Shown here: in pieces, positions 22,198-33,638 of the stretch
Layout: the number at the start of each line of letters is the position of its first letter
Numbering within the stretch: the first letter of the stretch is position 1
Assembly: GCA_014218235.1 (NCBI GenBank)
Contig: CM024757.1
Span: 143,605,371-143,669,370 of the forward strand
DNA length: 64,000 nt
Source: Colocasia esculenta
Taxonomy: Eukaryota > Streptophyta > Magnoliopsida > Alismatales > Araceae
Reading direction: 5' to 3'
Program-made: the position numbers and the translations under genes
The notes under the pieces: model-generated
Told to the model about the DNA's origin: nothing
Databases searched by the model: none
What the model saw: the letters and a program-made list of their open reading frames with translations, nothing else

Positions 22198-22974
22198 ATG
22201 GCAGCTGAAGCTCACAACTATGAAGGACAGTCTGTTACAAGACCACCATTCTTTGATGGTGAAGACTACCAGTACTGGAAGATGCGAATGGAATGTTTCA
22301 TTCAAGGCATAGACTTTGATCTATAGCAGGTAATTGAGCAAGGTGATTTTACTATACTTGTTGATGGTACTTCTGCCTTATCCATAGCTGATAAAAGAAA
22401 TATGTCCCTAAATTATAAAGCCAAAAATTATCTGTGTTGTGCATTATCTAAAAGAGAATTTAATAGACTATCTGCATGTAAAACTGCAAAAGAAATGTAG
22501 GATAAACTACAAGTAACATATGAAGGAACTGATAAAGTAAAGCAAACTAGAATAGATATTCTCGTTTCTCAATATGAATAGTTCAAAATGTTACCTAATG
22601 AAAATATAACCCAAATGTATAATAGATTCTCAAATATAACAGTTGGTTTAAGTGCACTAGAAAAAACTCTGTCTAATGAAGAAACTATCAGAAAAATACT
22701 TAGATCTTTAACTCATTCATGGACTCCCAAAGTAACTATTATTGAAGAAGCTCATGATCTCACTGAACTCTCTATAGATAAGCTAATTGGTTCTCTAATG
22801 GCTCATGAGATTAATATGGAAAGATTTTCTGAAATTTCCTCGAAAAAGAAAATGTCAGATGCTTTGAAGGTTGCACATTCTTCTTCCTCAGAAGATTTGA
22901 AAGAAAAATCTGAAGACAGTGATGATGAAGTCACGTTGTCAAGGAAACTTCAAAGAATTCATGCCAAGAAGAAG
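22198..22974 (+). pseudogene. SIRE-1 gag, N-terminal part
   Basis: Copia-type gag (UBN2-like capsid region) from ATG at 22,198. It includes SVTRPPFFDGEDYQYWKMRM, the CCALSKREFNRLSACK block, VTYEGTDKVKQTRIDIL, and KILRSLTHSWTPKVT with LIGSLMAHEINMER. Three in-frame TAGs at 22,324, 22,498 and 22,579; the first two replace Trp residues kept in SIRE-2 and SIRE-3. The frame is cut at 22,974 by SIRE-3, and gag resumes at 32,631 with the zinc knuckle. Gag forms the element's capsid-like particle. Confidence 0.9.
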
Positions 22975-25231
22975 TGTTGCCCAGCTAGCAAGCCCAGAGG
23001 GGGGTGAATGGGATTCTAAAAAATCGTTTAGATAAAAACCTGTCAACAAAAACACTTTGACAGAAAAACACACTGAGATCGATAGTTAGTGTCAGTGATA
23101 AATGAAGACAAGCTAGCAAATAAATAATCACATGACACAGAGGATTTTATCCTGGTTCGGACCTCCTATCCCAAAGAGTCCTACATCCAGTCGTCAAGCA
23201 ACAACTTGAGATTTCACTAACCAAGGGTACGGTCCCCCTTAAGGACCCTTACACATCCAGCAGTAGCTGGCCTTCTCTTCAACACCCGAAGAGGTACAAA
23301 GACCACCCTGATACATAGGTCTTCCTTCCTCAACGAAGGGAATACCAACCACCTGTTTCCAACAGGTCTTCTCTTCACAACCCGAAGAGGAACTTCACAA
23401 CAAATGTGAATAAAAGTGAATGGCCCCTAGACCAAGCTTACAACAAATGCTTGATCTGAGGCAATGTCTGAGAGAGAAAGATTTTCACTAGATGAAAACT
23501 CTCAGAACTACAAAGGCTCTCCAAAAGCTAAGTAAATGAACACAGAGAGCTAAGAGCTACAGAAGATTATGGAGTGAAGCTTTTTGAGGCTCTTATTTCT
23601 GATGCTCGCAAGTTGTAGGTTGGTTCTTTAAAAGCTCTAAGGTGCCAAAAGTTGTTCTTCATGGAGACATCAGTCTTCTATATATCATCTCTTGAAAAAT
23701 ATAGCTGTTGAAATGGCCGTTGTCTCTAAGTTTGAAGCACGTTAGACTGCATGGTCCGAGGTGTATAACAGGTAAGTCTGCAGCCATTTAATGCTCTATT
23801 AGCCATGAACGCAAAGAGAAGATTCATCCAGATATCCTTCAGCTTCTAGTTGTCCAACGTTGTATGATAATGTACTGGCAAATACCTGCACACAATAAAT
23901 GTAGAAGCACATACAGCTGAATTGTCTCTATGCTTGTCAGTTAACGTTAGAAAGAATATCTATCAAAATAGAAATGTCATTCTGCTATCTTGAAAAGTGT
24001 TTGCTATAGAAACATAGGAATAGAAGGCACCCAGATATGCAACATGCAGAGATGTGTACAATCACATTAAATGCAAGGATATTAGTGATGCACGAGGGAA
24101 GACTTTTGACTTTCACAGTATTTGAAAATATATTTGAATATCATGTATGAAATCGATGTAATCCATGAAGTCGTTATGACAATGAAATAGTTGTTCAACT
24201 TATGAAATCGTTATTTATGCAAATCGCTATACAAATATAGGCAAATCGTTGTTCAAACATAAACAAATTGTTGTTTGAGCAAATCGTTGTTCAAACATAA
24301 ACAAATCATTGTTTGAGCAAATCATTGTTCAAACATAAACAAATCATTGTTCAAACATAAACAAATCGTTGTTTGAGCAAATCGTTGTTCAAACATAAAC
24401 AAATCATTGTTTGAGCAAATCGTTGGTCAAATATAAACAAATCATTGTACAAGCAAATCGTTGTACAGATATAAGCCAATCGTTGTACAAGAGAAAGCAA
24501 ATCGTTGTACAAGCAAATCGTTGTACATATATAAGCAAATCGATATTTTCACTTATCGAATCGTTATAACAATCAAATCGTTGTTTTTACTTATCAAATC
24601 GTTACAACAATCAAATCGTTGTTTCTCTTAAGAAACCGATGACCAAATCGTTGTTTTACTTATGAAATCAATGTGAAACCGAAATCGTTGTTTCACTACG
24701 AAATCGATATGAGACCGAAATCGGTGTTACACTTACGAAATCATTGTGAAACCGAAATCGATGTTACACTTACGAAATCGTTGTGAGACCAAAATCGATG
24801 TTACACTTACGAAATCATTGTGAGACCGAAATCGATGTTACACTTACGAAATCGTTGTGAGACCGAAATCGTTGTTTCACTTAACGAATCGTTGTGAGAC
24901 CGAAATCGTTGTTTCACTTAACAAATCATTGTGAGATCGAAATCGTTTTTTCACTTAACGAATTGTTGTGAGACCGAAATCGTTATAGCGATAGAATCGT
25001 TCTTTTTCTTATGAAATCGTTATGCCATAAAGGAAATAGATATGGATTTAGAGGAAATGCATGCTCTGAACTTTAAATGATACAGTGTAAGAATTACTTA
25101 CATATTAGGCTCGATTTGTTCCCTGTGCATGAACTTCATAAGAACTTGATAGAAAATAATTGTTAGGGTTTTGTTAATCACCAAAATTGTATATAATTAA
25201 ATAAAATTATATGGGGATAGACTGATCATCA
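22975..25231 (-). mobile_element. SIRE-3 3' LTR
   Basis: The 2257-bp LTR follows the PPT. On the minus strand it opens TGATGATCAGTC, cognate with the SIRE-2 LTR start, and ends GGGCAACA. It holds a tandem array (24,115-25,030), a TATATAG candidate at 23,679-23,685 (minus), and paired hairpins near 23,270-23,400. Confidence 0.88.
24115..25030. repeat. ATCGTT tandem array in the SIRE-3 3' LTR
   Basis: Dozens of short units built on AAATCGTTGT, with spacers CAAACATAAAC and AAGCAAATC in the first half and ACTTACGAAATCGTTGTGAGACCG in the second. The 5' LTR has the homologous array at 31,640-32,440. Open frames here are periodic artefacts. Confidence 0.85.
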
Positions 25232-25370
25232 ATCTCCCCCTTTTTGATGATGACAAAACATAATAAAACATAACATATAATGTTCTAAAATAAACTTGAG
25301 TAAATTTTCTAAAATGAGGATTTTGTTGATATGTATTTCAGAATGTTTTATTTTTCTCCCCCTTTTTGTC
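25232..25370 (-). promoter_or_regulatory. SIRE-3 paired polypurine tracts
   Basis: On the minus strand, AAAAAGGGGGAGAT (25,232-25,245) abuts the 3' LTR. A second tract, GACAAAAAGGGGGAGAA (25,354-25,370), lies about 120 bp upstream. SIRE-1 and SIRE-2 have the same pair. Confidence 0.8.
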
Positions 25371-25450
25371 ATTAAGCAAAAAAAAAATCAAAACACACAA
25401 GAGAGAATAGAAGAAAGATAAATAGGAGCCAGAAGAAACATTATATTATA

Positions 25451-26937
25451 TCACTGAGGAGGTACAGGAATGTGGAAAGCAGGGGACAGGAGGGAGGCAT
25501 AGCGAGTAATAATCGGCCATGCCTTGCGTTCCTACTCTTCAAAATAACCTTGGAAGGCTCCATAAACCATAGAGTAGGAAGGTCCCATAACAGGAGCCAT
25601 CATCAAGATGTGCAGTTGCCTCTGAGCTTCCACGAAATTTCCATACTCATCCTTGCCAAGAGACATTTTGTAGGTGCTGGAAGTACCAAAGCTAGCATGT
25701 TGGAGGAACTGATCAATGGAAATGGGGTAGAAGATCTTCTGGTGCTTCAGTTCCTTTTTCATTAAAACATAGACTTTGTATCTCTCAACCCACATATCAA
25801 ATGGGTCTCGAACAAGATGAATGGAGTTAAGATCTAGAAATTCTGCAGCAGACAGAGGAGGTTGATTTGATCTGGCCGGAGAAGCATTGAGATCAAGAAG
25901 CTGCTGAGCAGTGAGAGGGTGATGTCTTTCCCAGTCTGATGGAGATAGCCGCTCACATTCAGACAAAAGAGGGGCAAGAACATCAGACTTGATGTGGCCC
26001 TGGTGATATTCCCAGTAGATGAATCTGTGGAATGTAAGGGAATTTCCTTTCTGCACTGAAATGCGCCCCATGACCCTAGCAAATCCTTCAAAAATAAGAG
26101 GGCCTACTGCAGATTCCATGACTAAGGAATGAAGTGGAGGTAGGAACACAACATCTGGTATCTCCAATGTGGCAAAATCCACTTGAATGGAGGTGGAATG
26201 AGCAGCATTTGAAACAAGAAGAGAAATAGCTTGCCAGAACTGGCCAAGCTAAACTTCGGGTAGATTATTGAGATAGCTGTAATCGTTAAACATCTGGAAA
26301 TAGCGGATAAGCTTGATCTCCTTCTGAATAAACGGACCCCAGGTATTCTTGTGATGAATCACAAACCACTCAGAGAGAGTGAGTGGGTGATCCCTGGGTG
26401 GGAATCGAGCAGAGTTGGCAGATATGAATTACCTGTACAAAGACTGATGGCCCCGAGCCCACTGATTTTCATTTTTAGCCTTAGTCATGGAGAAAATTTT
26501 TAACTATTCAGCTTTGAAAGAGAAGGGAAAGGGAGAACAACATTTAGGTGGTCGGTGAGATGTAGGTGAGGAAGGCTAAAAATGGTGGCAAATGTGCATT
26601 TCTGGAGGAATTCATAATAGATAGACATTCTTCGATTTTCAACAATGAGAGAAAACAAAAGAGGTGGAAAACGAGGCTCATAAGAAATAGCAAAGTTGAA
26701 AGATATTTTTCACATTTTAGGAACATGGCTGGAAGAGCATGTCCTATGAATGTGAGTGCCAACTGATAGGACTGAGCGAAGTATGGCTACTTCAAACTCA
26801 TCTTTGATGTCCTGGATAAAGGGACCTTCAAGTTGGGCACCCTCTGGAATGATGGTAATAAAGGAGGGACGAGTAGGTGGATGAAGGAAAGAATAAGAAG
26901 TAGAGGGAGGTGGTACAGATGATCCAGCTGATGAAGG
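25451..26937 (-). pseudogene. SIRE-3 third ORF, C-terminal module
   Basis: Reads on the minus strand from PSFITIIPEGAQLEGPF and IKDEFEVAILRSVLSVG through FPPRDHPLTLSEWF to MESAVGPLIFEGFARVMGRI, SDVLAPLLSECERLSPSDW and MAPVMGPSYS. It ends at LLSPAF-IPVPPQ with a TGA at 25,451. It is co-linear with SIRE-2 50,340-51,742. There are several stops, one a TAG after GYFEE near 25,532. Function is unknown. I see no signal peptide or clear membrane span. The N-terminal part is lost at the junction with LTR-C (26,938). Confidence 0.82.
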
Positions 26938-26938
26938 A

Positions 26939-28487
26939 TGTAACGTCGCGCGTTTTTCGGATCATCGTGGATCCGTGTTTAGTGGATTTGGTGGCCAGTG
27001 TGTGGCCCATTAGTACGTGTTTCAGGTGTTTGCGCGTGTTGTGAGGCTTGGTGGGCCGGCCATTGGGCCCAAAGCACTCACAGGTTTTCTTCCTGTGAAC
27101 ACAACAGGGGTATGTGTCGCGTTCTGAACGCGACAGCCCTGGTGGTCGCGTTCCTATTGCCACCGTTGAGCGTCGACGTCTGCATGCACGCCAAGTGTGA
27201 CTGCGTTGTGTTCTTAATCGTTATACTGTTTTTAAGAACCCCGGCCGAACAGAGCTTCCACAGGCTCTGCTTGACCAGGGGGGAGCTGCTGCGAGGTTTC
27301 TTGGCGATTCGGGGTTCTGGACGTGCGTGGGGCGTGTTCTCGCCGCGTGGACGTCGCGTGGAGCGGGGGAAACGCCGAGCGATCTTTGATTTTTGTGTTC
27401 TTCACGAAGGTAGGGAGAACCAACCTTGTTTTGATGTTTGGATTGTGTGCATGGTGTGGTTGATGTGTTTTTCAATTTATAAACCATAGATACCATGCTA
27501 GGGTATCCATTAAAGCATGTAAAACGTGAATTAAACATGGTTTGAATGGTCTGGAGTGGTAATACGTGGAGTTCCTCCCGGATTAGGGTTTGCGCCTGTG
27601 AAGGCGACAGACCCTGCCGTCGCGACTAGGTCGCGACAGGCCGACCCGTCGCGATAGAGTTTCCTATTGCGACAGGTCGGGGCGTCGCGTTCTGAAGGCG
27701 ACTTGGCCCCTTGTCGCGACCTCAGCTGAGAGGTCTGGTTATGCATGTTTTTAATGTTTTAGTTATTCGATTATTCGTAATTGTTGTGCATGGCAATGAC
27801 AAGTGGAGCCAGTGCACTTGTTACGCTCATAGAGCGTATAGCTCACGAGGTGGGCATGTTTTACGTGGTTATTATGTTAGGTACGTAATCGGTTTGGTGT
27901 TTACGTAGTATGTGTGGTGCGTTGGCACCTGTAGCGCTCTTGGAGCGTGTTGTCCATGTGTTGGACATGTTGTTTATGTGAATGATGTGTGGTGCACCTG
28001 GCTGGTGTACCATACACGTATTGTTTACATGGTTTAGATGTCGTACCTATGATTTGTGTGTGCATGGAACATCGTACGTTATTGTGTTCATTATATATTA
28101 ATTATTGTGGTTAGTTTGTGGTATTGTGGCGATGAGGTTCACGTATGAACCAAGCCTCGATCCTCTAGGATCTTTTGTAGATTATTCTGGATGGATGATT
28201 AGTAAACTGTAAGTATAATTATTATGTGATTATCGTGGTCACTGTTTAGTGTGACCTTCACTGTCACAAGGTGACTGATGACAGGCCGTGGTATTTTTAT
28301 TAATATGGTTTATATGTGTTATGGTGTAGGTTAGCTTGTGAGTCACGTGTGACCAGAACAAGCTATTCCTCACATATGTATCGTGGTTTGTAATAAAGAT
28401 GGAACATGTAAGTATCGTGATTTGTGCTAGCCGAGTGTGGTGGTCCGGCGCCTATTCCAGAATGCCTCTCTAGTCGGGTACCCCAGG
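26939..28487 (+). mobile_element. Truncated Tekay-like LTR (LTR-C) within SIRE-3
   Basis: Opens TGTAACGTCGCGCGTTTTTC, cognate with the LTR-B start. It carries GTCGCGA-type motifs before and after a central leader-like part, with a donor-like AAG|GTAGGG near 27,410 and four TCGCGA sites at 27,600-27,725. The right end has no usual LTR terminus; SIRE-3 protease-region homology resumes near 28,488. SIRE-3 sequence on the two sides is not contiguous (third ORF left, protease right), so several kb of pol were lost here. No gene is visible inside. Confidence 0.6.
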
Positions 28488-28853
28488 TTCTTTCAACTCT
28501 TCTAGATGAAGCACATATAGATTCCTTTCTCTACAGGCTTCGAACACTGTTACACCATCTTTCATAATTATGCACTTTGACTCTTGAAACCTGATTTGGT
28601 GACCCTTGTCACATAGCTAGCTGATACTTATCAAGTTGTGCTTGAGTCCTTGAACACATAGCACATCTTCAATGAGAGTTCTGCCTTGGCTACCAACTGG
28701 TCCACAACCGATCACTGTTCCTTTTCCATTATCACCATATGTCACTGTACCTTCTTCATCTTTAATGGAAGACAATAATCTTCTGTTGCCTGACATGTGC
28801 CTTGAGCACCCGCTATCCAGGTACCACTTTGATGCTCTAAGGTTTCCCTGCAA
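28488..28853 (-). pseudogene. SIRE-3 protease and start of the pre-integrase region
   Basis: The minus strand reads LRASKWYLDSGCSRHMSGN with the catalytic DSG intact, then TYGDNGKGTVIGCG, LKHNLISIS, LCDKGHQIRFQESKC and RERNLYVLHLEELKE, where it stops at the LTR-C junction. It is the aspartic protease that would cut the polyprotein, plus the linker to the GAG-pre-integrase domain. It lies in a different frame from gag. Confidence 0.87.
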
Positions 28854-30640
28854 TTAAAACAATTGGATTTAGGTACCGAAGTTCTTTTGGGTCCTTGCTG
28901 GTTAGTTTCCTCAGCTTTTCTTTTAGGGATCCATTTTAGGTGTTTTGTCGTACAGGTTGTTCTGGTATGTCCTAATTTATTACAATGACTATAGCAAGAT
29001 ATTCTACTTACTTTTTCAGTTGAAATGTATTTAAAGTTAAATTTATATTCAATATTTTGTTCAGCTACAAATTTTGTCGTTGGATAAATTTTAGGATGGA
29101 CTACTGTTTCTTCATTATCTGGTAGAGTATATCCTAAGCCATGCTTCTTCTTGACTGATCTTCTAGCTCCTTTTAGTATTAAATTTGATTTACCATTTGT
29201 AAACTTTTCAACTGTATTAGTTAAATATTCATTTTCCTTAGTTAGTGTGTCAACTTCCTTTTTAAGTTTATTTAAAGTTTCTTGATTTTCCAAATTTGCT
29301 ATTTGTTCATTTTTAACTTTTAGATCTTCACATAATAATTCATTTCTCCTTTTTAGTTCGGAGATTTGTTTTTCTAACTGCTCGGTTTCAGACTTTAGAT
29401 CTGAGTTTGTGACTTCTAAGTATGCATGACTTTTCTTGGTGGTTTTTAATATTTTACATACATCTTTATATTTACTGTATAATTCATTAAATGCGTCTTC
29501 TAAACTATCAGAATCAGATTCATTGCATGAATTAAAGGATGAGTCAGAAGTTACCTTTTCCTCTAAGTTTGTCATGAAGGCCAAGTTGGCCTTTTCTTCT
29601 TCTTCTTCACTGGAGCTTGACTCACTGTCTGAGACATTGTCGTTGCTCCATGCAGTTGTCATGACTTTCTTTTTGTACCTTTTGAATTTCTTCGAGCTGT
29701 CCTTCTTTCTGAACTCCGTCTTCTTTAGTTTTGGACATTCAGCCTTAATATGTCCAAGTTTCTTACATTCATAGCATATGGGTTCAGCTTTCTTTATATC
29801 CTTGACTTCGGGTTTCTTGATGTCTTTTCCTTTCTTGAAATATCTCCTTCCAGACTGGTATTTCTTCTTGGCCAATATGCGATGTAATCTTCTAGATAGG
29901 AATGCTTCCTCATCTTCACTGCTTCCAGTACTTTTATCACCATCTGATTCATCACCATACGTGTCTTCTGCAGCCTTGAGAGCATTGATGTGTTTCTTTC
30001 TGCTGGACGACTCCCCAAGCCTTTCCATGTTTATCTCGTGGGCCATTAGTGACCCAATGATCTTTTCAAGAGACATCCTTTTCAGGTCATTTGCTTCTTC
30101 TATGGCTGTTACTTTAGGAGTCCATGAGGCTGGTAGGGATCTCAATATTTTTCTTACCATATCTCCCAAGTCATATCTTTTTTCAAGCCCAGCCAATCTA
30201 TTTGTAATATCTATGAATCTGCTATACATTTGTGTGATTGATTCTCCTGGTTGCATTTGAAATCTCTCATACTTAGCTACCAAGATATCTATCCTTGTTT
30301 CTTTGACTTTGTCTGTTCCCTCATATGTGATTCTGAGTTTCTCCCACATTTCCATTGCTGATTTGCATGCTGAGATCCTATTAAATTCTTTCTTGCTCAG
30401 CGCACAGCACAGTATACTCTTTGCTTTGTAGTTTAACGATATCTTCTTTTTATCATCGTCTATCCAATTTTCTCTGTTGTTGTGAACAACTAAGTCTCCT
30501 TCTTCTATGATGGACCACAGTTGAAAATCGAGACCCTGGAGAAAGAACTCCATTCTTGTCTTCTAATAGTTGTAGTCCTCACCATCAAATAGAGGGGGTC
30601 GGTTGACCGACTGACCTTCTGCATACCCTTGAGCTGCCAT
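28854..30640 (-). pseudogene. SIRE-3 gag
   Basis: ATG at 30,640 (minus), starting MAAQGYAEGQSVNRPP. One TAG at 30,563-30,565 replaces the Trp of the DYNYW block; beyond it about 570 codons are open. Domains: UBN2-type capsid region; CCHC zinc knuckle CYECKKLGHIKAEC (29,735-29,776); Ser/Glu-rich acidic stretch; long coiled coil (about 29,480-29,200) with ELKRRNELLCEDLKVKN; second knuckle CYSHCNKLGHTRTTC; end WIPKR-VPKS. The best-preserved gag in the window: one point change from open. Reading continues past 28,854 in the gag frame only as out-of-frame protease sequence. Confidence 0.92.
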
Positions 30641-30688
30641 TTATCTTTGCTCTTTAGATCGTGAGATCTTCTTTCTTGAAGAGACTAG

Positions 30689-30700
30689 GCTTTGATACCA
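30689..30700 (-). promoter_or_regulatory. SIRE-3 primer binding site
   Basis: The minus strand reads TGGTATCAAAGC two bases past the 5' LTR end. It matches the initiator tRNA-Met site with one mismatch. Confidence 0.87.
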
Positions 30701-30702
30701 CT

Positions 30703-32630
30703 TGTTGCCCAGGTAGCAAGCCCAGAGGGGGGGTGAATGGGATTCTAAAAATTCGTTTAGATAAAAACATGTCAACAAAAACACTTTTACATAAAAACAC
30801 ACTGAGATAGATAATTAGTGTTAGTGATAAATGAAGACAAGCTAGCAAATAAACAATCACATGACACAGAGGATTTTATCCTGGTTCGGACCTCCTATCC
30901 CAAGGAGTCCTACGTCCAGTCGCCAAGCAACAACTTGGGATTTCACTAACCAATGGTACAGTCCCCTTAAGGACCCTTACACATCTAGCAGCAGCTGGCC
31001 TTCTCTTCAACACCCGAAGAGGTACAAAGACCACCCTGATACACAGGTCTTGCTTCCTCAACGAAGGGAATACCAACCACCTGTTTCCAACAGGTCTTCT
31101 CTTCACAACCCGAAGAGGAACTTCACAACAGATGTGAATAAAAGCGAATGGCCCCTAGACCAAGCTTACAACAAATGCTTGATCCGAGGTAATGTCTGAG
31201 AGAGAAAGATTTTCACTAGATGAAAACTCTCAGAACTACAAAGGCTCTCCAAAAGCTAAGCAAATGAACACGGAGAGCTAAGAGCTACAGAAGATTATGG
31301 AGTGAAGCTTTTTGGGGCTCTTGTTTCTGATGCTTGCAAGTTGTAGGTTGGTTCTCTGAAAGCTCTAAGGTGCCAAAAGTTGTTCTTCATGGAGACATCA
31401 GTCTTCTGCACAGATAGCTGAACTGTCTCTATGCTTGTCAGTCAACATTAGAAAGAATATATATCAAAATGGAAATGCCATTATGCTATCCTGAAAAGTG
31501 TTTGCTATAGAAACATAGGAATAGAAGGCACCCAGATATGCAACATACAGAGATGTGTACAATCACATTAAATGTAAGGATATTAGTGATGCACGCGGGA
31601 AGACTTTTGACTTTCACAATATTTGAATATCATGTATGAAATTGACGTAATCCATGAAGTCGTTATGACAATGAAATAGTTGTTCAACTTATGAAATCGT
31701 TGTTTATACAAATCGTTATACAAATATAGTCAAATTGTTATTCAAACAAAAACATATTGTTGTTTGAGCAAATCATTGTTCAAACATAAACAAATCGTTG
31801 TTCAAACATAAACAAATCGTTGTTTGAGCAAATCGTTGTTCAAACATAAACAAATCATTGTTCAAACATAAACAAATTATTGTTTGAGCAAATCGTTGTT
31901 CAAACATAAACAAATTATTGTACAAGAAAATCATTGTACAGATATAAGCAAATCGTTGTACAAGAGAAAGCAAATCATTGTACAAGCAAATCGTTGTACA
32001 GATATAAGGAAATCGATGTTTTCACTTATCGAATCGTTATAACAATCAAATCGTTGTTTTTACTTATCAAATCGTTACAACAATCAAATCGTTGTTTCTC
32101 TTAAGAAATCGATGACCGAATCGTTGTTTTACTTATGAAATTTATGTGAAACCGAAATCATTGTTTCACTTACAAAATCGTTGTGAAATCGAAATCGATG
32201 TTACACTTACGAAATCGTTGTGAGACCGAAATCAATGTTACACTTACGAAATCGTTGTGAGACCGAAATCGTTGTTTCACTTAACGAATCGTTGTGAGAC
32301 CGAAATCGTTGTATCACTTAACAAATCGTTGTGAGACCGAAATCGTTGTTTCACTTAACGAATCATTGTGAGACCGAAATTATTATAGCGATAGAATCAT
32401 TCTATTTCTTATGAAATCGTTATGCCATAAAGGAAATCGATATGGACTTAGAGGAAATGTATGCTCTGAACTTTAAATGATACAGTGTAAGAATTACTTA
32501 CAGATTAGGCTCGATTTGTTCCCTGTGGATGAACTTCATAAAAACTTGTTAGAAAATAATTGTTAGGGTTTTGTTAATCACCAAATTGTATATAATTAAA
32601 TAAAATTATATGGGGATGGACTGATCATCA
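30703..32630 (-). mobile_element. SIRE-3 5' LTR
   Basis: The 1928-bp LTR is nearly identical to 22,975-25,231 but lacks about 226 bp (equivalent to about 23,680-23,905), with the join near 31,407. The missing part includes the TATATAG candidate, so this promoter copy is probably dead. The tandem array is kept at 31,640-32,440. Confidence 0.88.
31640..32440. repeat. ATCGTT tandem array in the SIRE-3 5' LTR
   Basis: Same units as 24,115-25,030 (AAATCGTTGT cores, CAAACATAAAC spacers, then GTGAGACCGAAATCG units) but fewer copies. The length difference between two otherwise near-identical LTRs points to array slippage after insertion. Confidence 0.82.
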
Positions 32631-33632
32631 AGAAAAAGTTCGGCTCAAAAAGATATTTCAAAAGGGATAAGAAGAATGAGCCAATATGTTATAAATGCAA
32701 TCGGCCAGGACACTTCAAATCCAAATGTCCTAAGCTCAAAGAAAAATCCAGCTGAAAAATATGAGAAAAAGAAAGGCAAAGAGAAAAAGTTCAGAAAACA
32801 GAAAAAGAAAGCAATGGCAGTAGCATGGGACAATGAAGAAGCTACAAGTTCAGACTCTTCAAGCTCAGAATCAGAAGAAGAAGAACAAGTAAATCTAGCC
32901 CTCATGGCAGGACTAGATCAGGTAAAATTTGAAACCTCCTTTACTTCATGTTTAGAATTTGATTCCAACAATCTAGAAGATGCATTTAATGAATTGTATG
33001 ATAAATATAAAATAGTAGTCAAACAGATAAAAATAGTTAAGTTAAATTTACTAAAGCAAGAAAAATCCAACACCTTTGTAAAAAATGAAGTAGAAAGATT
33101 AGGACAAAATTTAATTGAAACTAAAAGATCAAATAAACTATTATGTGAAGACTTAAAGGCTAAAAATAATAAAATTATGGAACTTGAATCAAATGTAAAT
33201 GAGTTGAAAGATGAAGAAAATATAAAAGAAGAAAATAATTATCTAAAAGCTACCATAGATAAAATCACAAACTTTAAAACATCCTTAGTTGTAAAACTGA
33301 AAGGTGTTAGAACAGGTAAAAAGAAATATGGAGTAGGTTATACACCTCCAGAAAATGTAGAAGAAATTATGTATCCTGAAAAATATCCAACCCGTAAATT
33401 TGTAAAAGAAAAGACAATTAAAAATCCAAAAAGGGTTAATCAATATGCTTATAGACAGAAACAGAAAACTAATAACACTACAAATTTAAAGAATTTATAT
33501 AATTTATGTTGTAGTCATTGTAATCAATTAGGACACACACTTATCACCTGCACTACTAGACACCTCCATTGGATTCTAAAAACTAACCATCAAGGACCCA
33601 TGAAAATTTGGGTACCAAAAATCTCAACTTAA
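32631..33632 (+). pseudogene. SIRE-1 gag, C-terminal part
   Basis: Resumes after SIRE-3 with the zinc knuckle CYKCNRPGHFKSKC (32,687-32,728). It then shifts frame near 32,755 into KKKAMAVAWDNEE, a Ser/Glu-rich acidic block, a long coiled coil (about 32,990-33,290), and a second knuckle CSHCNQLGHTLITC near 33,510. It ends IWVPKIST with TAA at 33,630-33,632. It would bind genomic RNA and mediate particle assembly. Confidence 0.88.
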
Positions 33633-33638
33633 TTTTGT

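Larger units (their letters stand above)
22975..32630 (-). mobile_element. SIRE-3: defective SIRE/Maximus copia element
   Basis: Inserted in reverse into SIRE-1 gag. Flanks are AGAAG (22,970-22,974) and AGAAA (32,631-32,635), a 5-bp duplication with one mismatch. Minus-strand order: 5' LTR 32,630-30,703; PBS; gag 30,640-28,854; protease start to about 28,488; foreign LTR-C; third-ORF C-terminus 26,937-25,451; PPTs; 3' LTR 25,231-22,975. Integrase, RT, RNase H and the third ORF's N-terminus are gone. The LTRs are very similar apart from a gap of about 226 bp in the 5' LTR, so the insertion is fairly recent. Confidence 0.9.

Noticed and set aside
24115..25030. CRISPR-like spacing of short repeats
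   Set aside because: Plant LTR context, units degenerate and unequal, spacers themselves repeated; no cas genes.
26998..27489. 163-codon open frame in LTR-C
   Set aside because: Lies inside an LTR with no recognisable domain and no counterpart in LTR-B; CG-rich sequence explains it.
31773..31985. Open frame encoding a periodic Cys/Leu/Gln peptide
   Set aside because: It is simply the translation of the tandem ATCGTT array.
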